A stretch of 64,000 nucleotides of DNA from an uncultured Phascolarctobacterium sp. (GTDB lineage: Bacteria; Bacillota; Negativicutes; Acidaminococcales; Acidaminococcaceae): contig CAAEPE010000050.1 of NCBI GenBank assembly GCA_900757795.1, forward strand, positions 1 to 64,000. The letters run 5' to 3'. Numbering within the stretch: position 1 is the stretch's first letter; each line of letters starts with the position of its first letter. Position numbers and translations under genes: made by a program. The notes beneath the pieces are model-generated. The model searched no databases. It was not told the DNA's origin and was given only the letters and a program-made list of their open reading frames with translations. Positions 62,171-64,000 of this stretch are shown in pieces.

Positions 62171-63361
62171 TTGAGTAGACATTTGAATGTAAAAAATACA
62201 ATGGCCATATCATTGGCAGTAGCCTTGTGTTTGCAACGTTTATCTATGGCTATAGGAAGTATATTTTTAGGCATTTCTATAGTATGTTTTTTATATTTAC
62301 TGAAACAATCATATAATGATAGAAATTTGAGAGAAAGGATAGAACAGTATAAAGCTTATTATTTGATTTTTGCTTTTACAATTTTATCTTTTCTTCCTTC
62401 TGTTATTTTTTCTGAAAATATGAAGGATTCGTTAAAACTATTTTGTGAAATGTGGTTCTACCGCATGATGCCTTTTTATATTATTACATTATTTATAGAC
62501 AGTAAGAAATTGTTAAAGTTGCTCTTTATATGTCTTTTATGTTCAATAAGCATAGACAGTTTAGTAGCTTTGGGACAAGTATTGTTAGGTATTACTTATC
62601 GAGGTTGGGGATTTGGGGGTAATTCCTTAAACTTGGCTTCTATTTTAAGTATTGTTATTCCTATAGTTTTGGTGGTTATCTTGGATAACACTTTTTTATT
62701 AAATCTCAAGAAAAAATTTTCCATAGCTTTTTTTTGTATGATATTAGGCGTATTAGCTGGTAAAAGCAGAGGAGCATGGCTTACACTGAGTATCGTAGCG
62801 ACCATTATCATATTAATATATGCAATGAGAAATAAAAGATTATTAGTGTATGGTATATTGGCTTTTATATGCTTAGGAGGTTTTTTTGTAACATCTAATG
62901 ATTATAAAAATCGATTTATTTCCATTGCTGATACAACTATTAATAATTCTAATTTAGCCCGTATTAGCTTATGGAAATCCAGTTGGAATATGATTAAAGA
63001 CCATCCAATAGTGGGAGTTGGTTTAGGACAATTTGGAAATGAATATCAAACAAAATATTTTTTGGAAAAGAAATTTTCTCATTATAATCACTGTCACAAT
63101 AATATATTAAAAATTTGGACCGAAACTGGTACTATTGGTCTTATTGGTTTTTTAATCATGTCTTTATATATTTTGTTAAGCAATTTTAGAATTTGGTTCA
63201 AAGATAAAAATCCATATTCCTTGATGATTTGGAGCAGTTGGCTAAGTTTTATGATTTTTGGTATGTTTGATGTAATTATTGATCATGCAGCAATTACTAA
63301 AATATGGTGGTTTCTTTTGGGTACGTTATTAGTTATGTTAAATAAAAGACTATCATTATAA
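62171..63361 (+). CDS. O-antigen ligase (WaaL-like)
   Basis: This 396-residue membrane protein has about 11 helices and a Wzy_C-type domain. AGKSRGAWLTL carries the conserved arginine, and YNHCHNNILKIWTETGTIGLIGF the conserved histidine. It would join finished O-antigen to lipid A-core in the periplasm. The start is TTG with GGAG ten bases upstream. The presence of both a Wzy and this ligase argues for LPS, not only a capsule. It could instead be a second polymerase. Confidence 0.82.
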   Translation: MSRHLNVKNTMAISLAVALCLQRLSMAIGSIFLGISIVCFLYLLKQSYNDRNLRERIEQYKAYYLIFAFTILSFLPSVIFSENMKDSLKLFCEMWFYRMMPFYIITLFIDSKKLLKLLFICLLCSISIDSLVALGQVLLGITYRGWGFGGNSLNLASILSIVIPIVLVVILDNTFLLNLKKKFSIAFFCMILGVLAGKSRGAWLTLSIVATIIILIYAMRNKRLLVYGILAFICLGGFFVTSNDYKNRFISIADTTINNSNLARISLWKSSWNMIKDHPIVGVGLGQFGNEYQTKYFLEKKFSHYNHCHNNILKIWTETGTIGLIGFLIMSLYILLSNFRIWFKDKNPYSLMIWSSWLSFMIFGMFDVIIDHAAITKIWWFLLGTLLVMLNKRLSL

Positions 63362-63493
63362 TCGAGGTACCTTATGCCCATATTTTCTAGCTTCACCAAG
63401 CGTAATTATTTAATAAAAACCTTGCATTTTTAATTAACGTCTATGTATGGTGTTGCAGAGCAGTGTGCTGAATAGTGAAAAGGAGTATCAATT

Positions 63494-64000
63494 ATGGGAA
63501 AAGCAATTAAATTAATAGATGATGAACAGCAACTGAAAGACAAATTGCAAAAAGCTTGTGAAGATTATTGGCAATTTCTAAATGGTAAAGGTTCTTCGGA
63601 TGGTAAAAATTTGAGTAAATTAAGCAATGAGATGGCAAAAATGGCTCATGAATTGCATATGTCTTTGAAAAAGAGAAAATTAGAGCCTAAGCATCATGCT
63701 TTTATGATAAAAAATAGAGGATGCCAACCAGAAGAAGAAGATTTTTATAGACATATTCATCCCATAGAAGATTTACTAGCTTTTATAGATGATAGAAATG
63801 CTAACGATGATCCTATTGATGTTACCCTAGGAAAAGAGTTTGTCATGAAAATCTATACAAGAAGATGGAAACATGAAGATGATTATCACATAAAAAGAAC
63901 AGAGTCAGGATGGGATATTGAAGTGTTATCCATTAATGGAGAATGTGATAAAACTGGTTTTCCTTATTTATATAAGAATTTAGATCACGATGAGGTTTGT
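63494..64000 (+). CDS. Integron-cassette-like hypothetical protein (3' truncated by window end)
   Basis: An open frame of 169 codons runs off the window. ATG 63494 has AAGGAG upstream. The first 70 residues are charged and helical (QQLKDKLQKACEDYWQF). The following part, EEEDFYRHIHPIEDLLAFIDD, then YTRRWKHEDDYHIKRTESGW and GECDKTGFPYLYKNL, resembles a domain known from proteins annotated as integron gene cassette proteins, recalled from memory. The function of that family is unknown. It is AT-rich like the O-antigen genes before it. Confidence 0.6.
   Translation, partial: MGKAIKLIDDEQQLKDKLQKACEDYWQFLNGKGSSDGKNLSKLSNEMAKMAHELHMSLKKRKLEPKHHAFMIKNRGCQPEEEDFYRHIHPIEDLLAFIDDRNANDDPIDVTLGKEFVMKIYTRRWKHEDDYHIKRTESGWDIEVLSINGECDKTGFPYLYKNLDHDEVC

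Noticed and set aside
57133..63373. The 10-mer GAGGTACCTT occurs at 57133 and again at 63364, bracketing the AT-rich wzx-wzy-ugd-ligase block
   Set aside because: A ten-base match in a window this size is likely by chance, and there is no target-site or longer repeat to support a mobile unit.

Overview
The window looks like chromosomal DNA from a diderm (Gram-negative) Firmicute of the class Negativicutes; assignment to a particular family is not possible from the sequence alone. The inference rests on two mixed sets of genes. Firmicute-type housekeeping genes are present: addAB, rqcH, yicC-remA-gmk-rpoZ-coaBC, a SAM-I riboswitch on metK, and a SpoIID-like protein. So are outer-membrane functions: a tripartite RND pump, a two-partner secretion pair, and an O-antigen locus with Wzx, Wzy, Wzz and a WaaL-like ligase. 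No insertion sequence, CRISPR array or intact prophage was seen.

Layout. 1-4.3 kb: tail of an unknown gene, then a leftward RND efflux adaptor and permease. 4.5-11.8 kb: a six-gene membrane-bound group 4 [NiFe] hydrogenase operon with no dedicated electron donor beside it. 11.9-13.7 kb: DUF1653 protein and TetR regulator (leftward), then a small membrane protein and a NUDIX hydrolase. 13.8-24.0 kb: a long rightward housekeeping run, yebC-ruvCAB-queH-spoIID-like-queA-tgt-yajC-fau-secDF, joining Holliday-junction processing, queuosine synthesis and Sec export. 24.2-24.5 kb: a leftward tRNA operon Asp-Gly-Trp. 24.6-34.5 kb: a two-partner secretion operon with a TpsB transporter and a 2574-residue TpsA exoprotein carrying two large GLUG-repeat arrays. 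34.5-41.7 kb: rqcH, ybaK, yicC-remA-gmk-rpoZ-coaBC, then SAM-I riboswitch and metK. 41.7-42.1 kb: tRNA-Ala followed by two extra copies of its own 3' end, each tied to its own terminator hairpin. 42.1-51.4 kb: desulfoferrodoxin (leftward), addB-addA, a small membrane protein, an M20 peptidase and exonuclease III.

51.4-63.4 kb is an O-antigen locus: wzz, a PglF/PglE/PglC-like trio making and transferring an amino-dideoxy sugar, one GT2 glycosyltransferase, wzx, wzy, UDP-glucose dehydrogenase and a WaaL-like ligase. Base composition becomes strongly AT-rich from about 56.3 kb, with two gene-poor stretches that look like decayed genes, as expected for a horizontally exchanged locus. The start of an integron-cassette-like hypothetical protein is cut by the window end.

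The observations most worth checking are: a nine-G tract inside the spacer of the promoter that appears to drive the O-antigen locus (possible phase variation); the repeated tRNA-Ala tails with compensating changes in their hairpins; a 17-base Fur-box-like palindrome over a promoter in the O-antigen locus; and the compact hydrogenase whose large subunit ends at its last nickel-binding motif.
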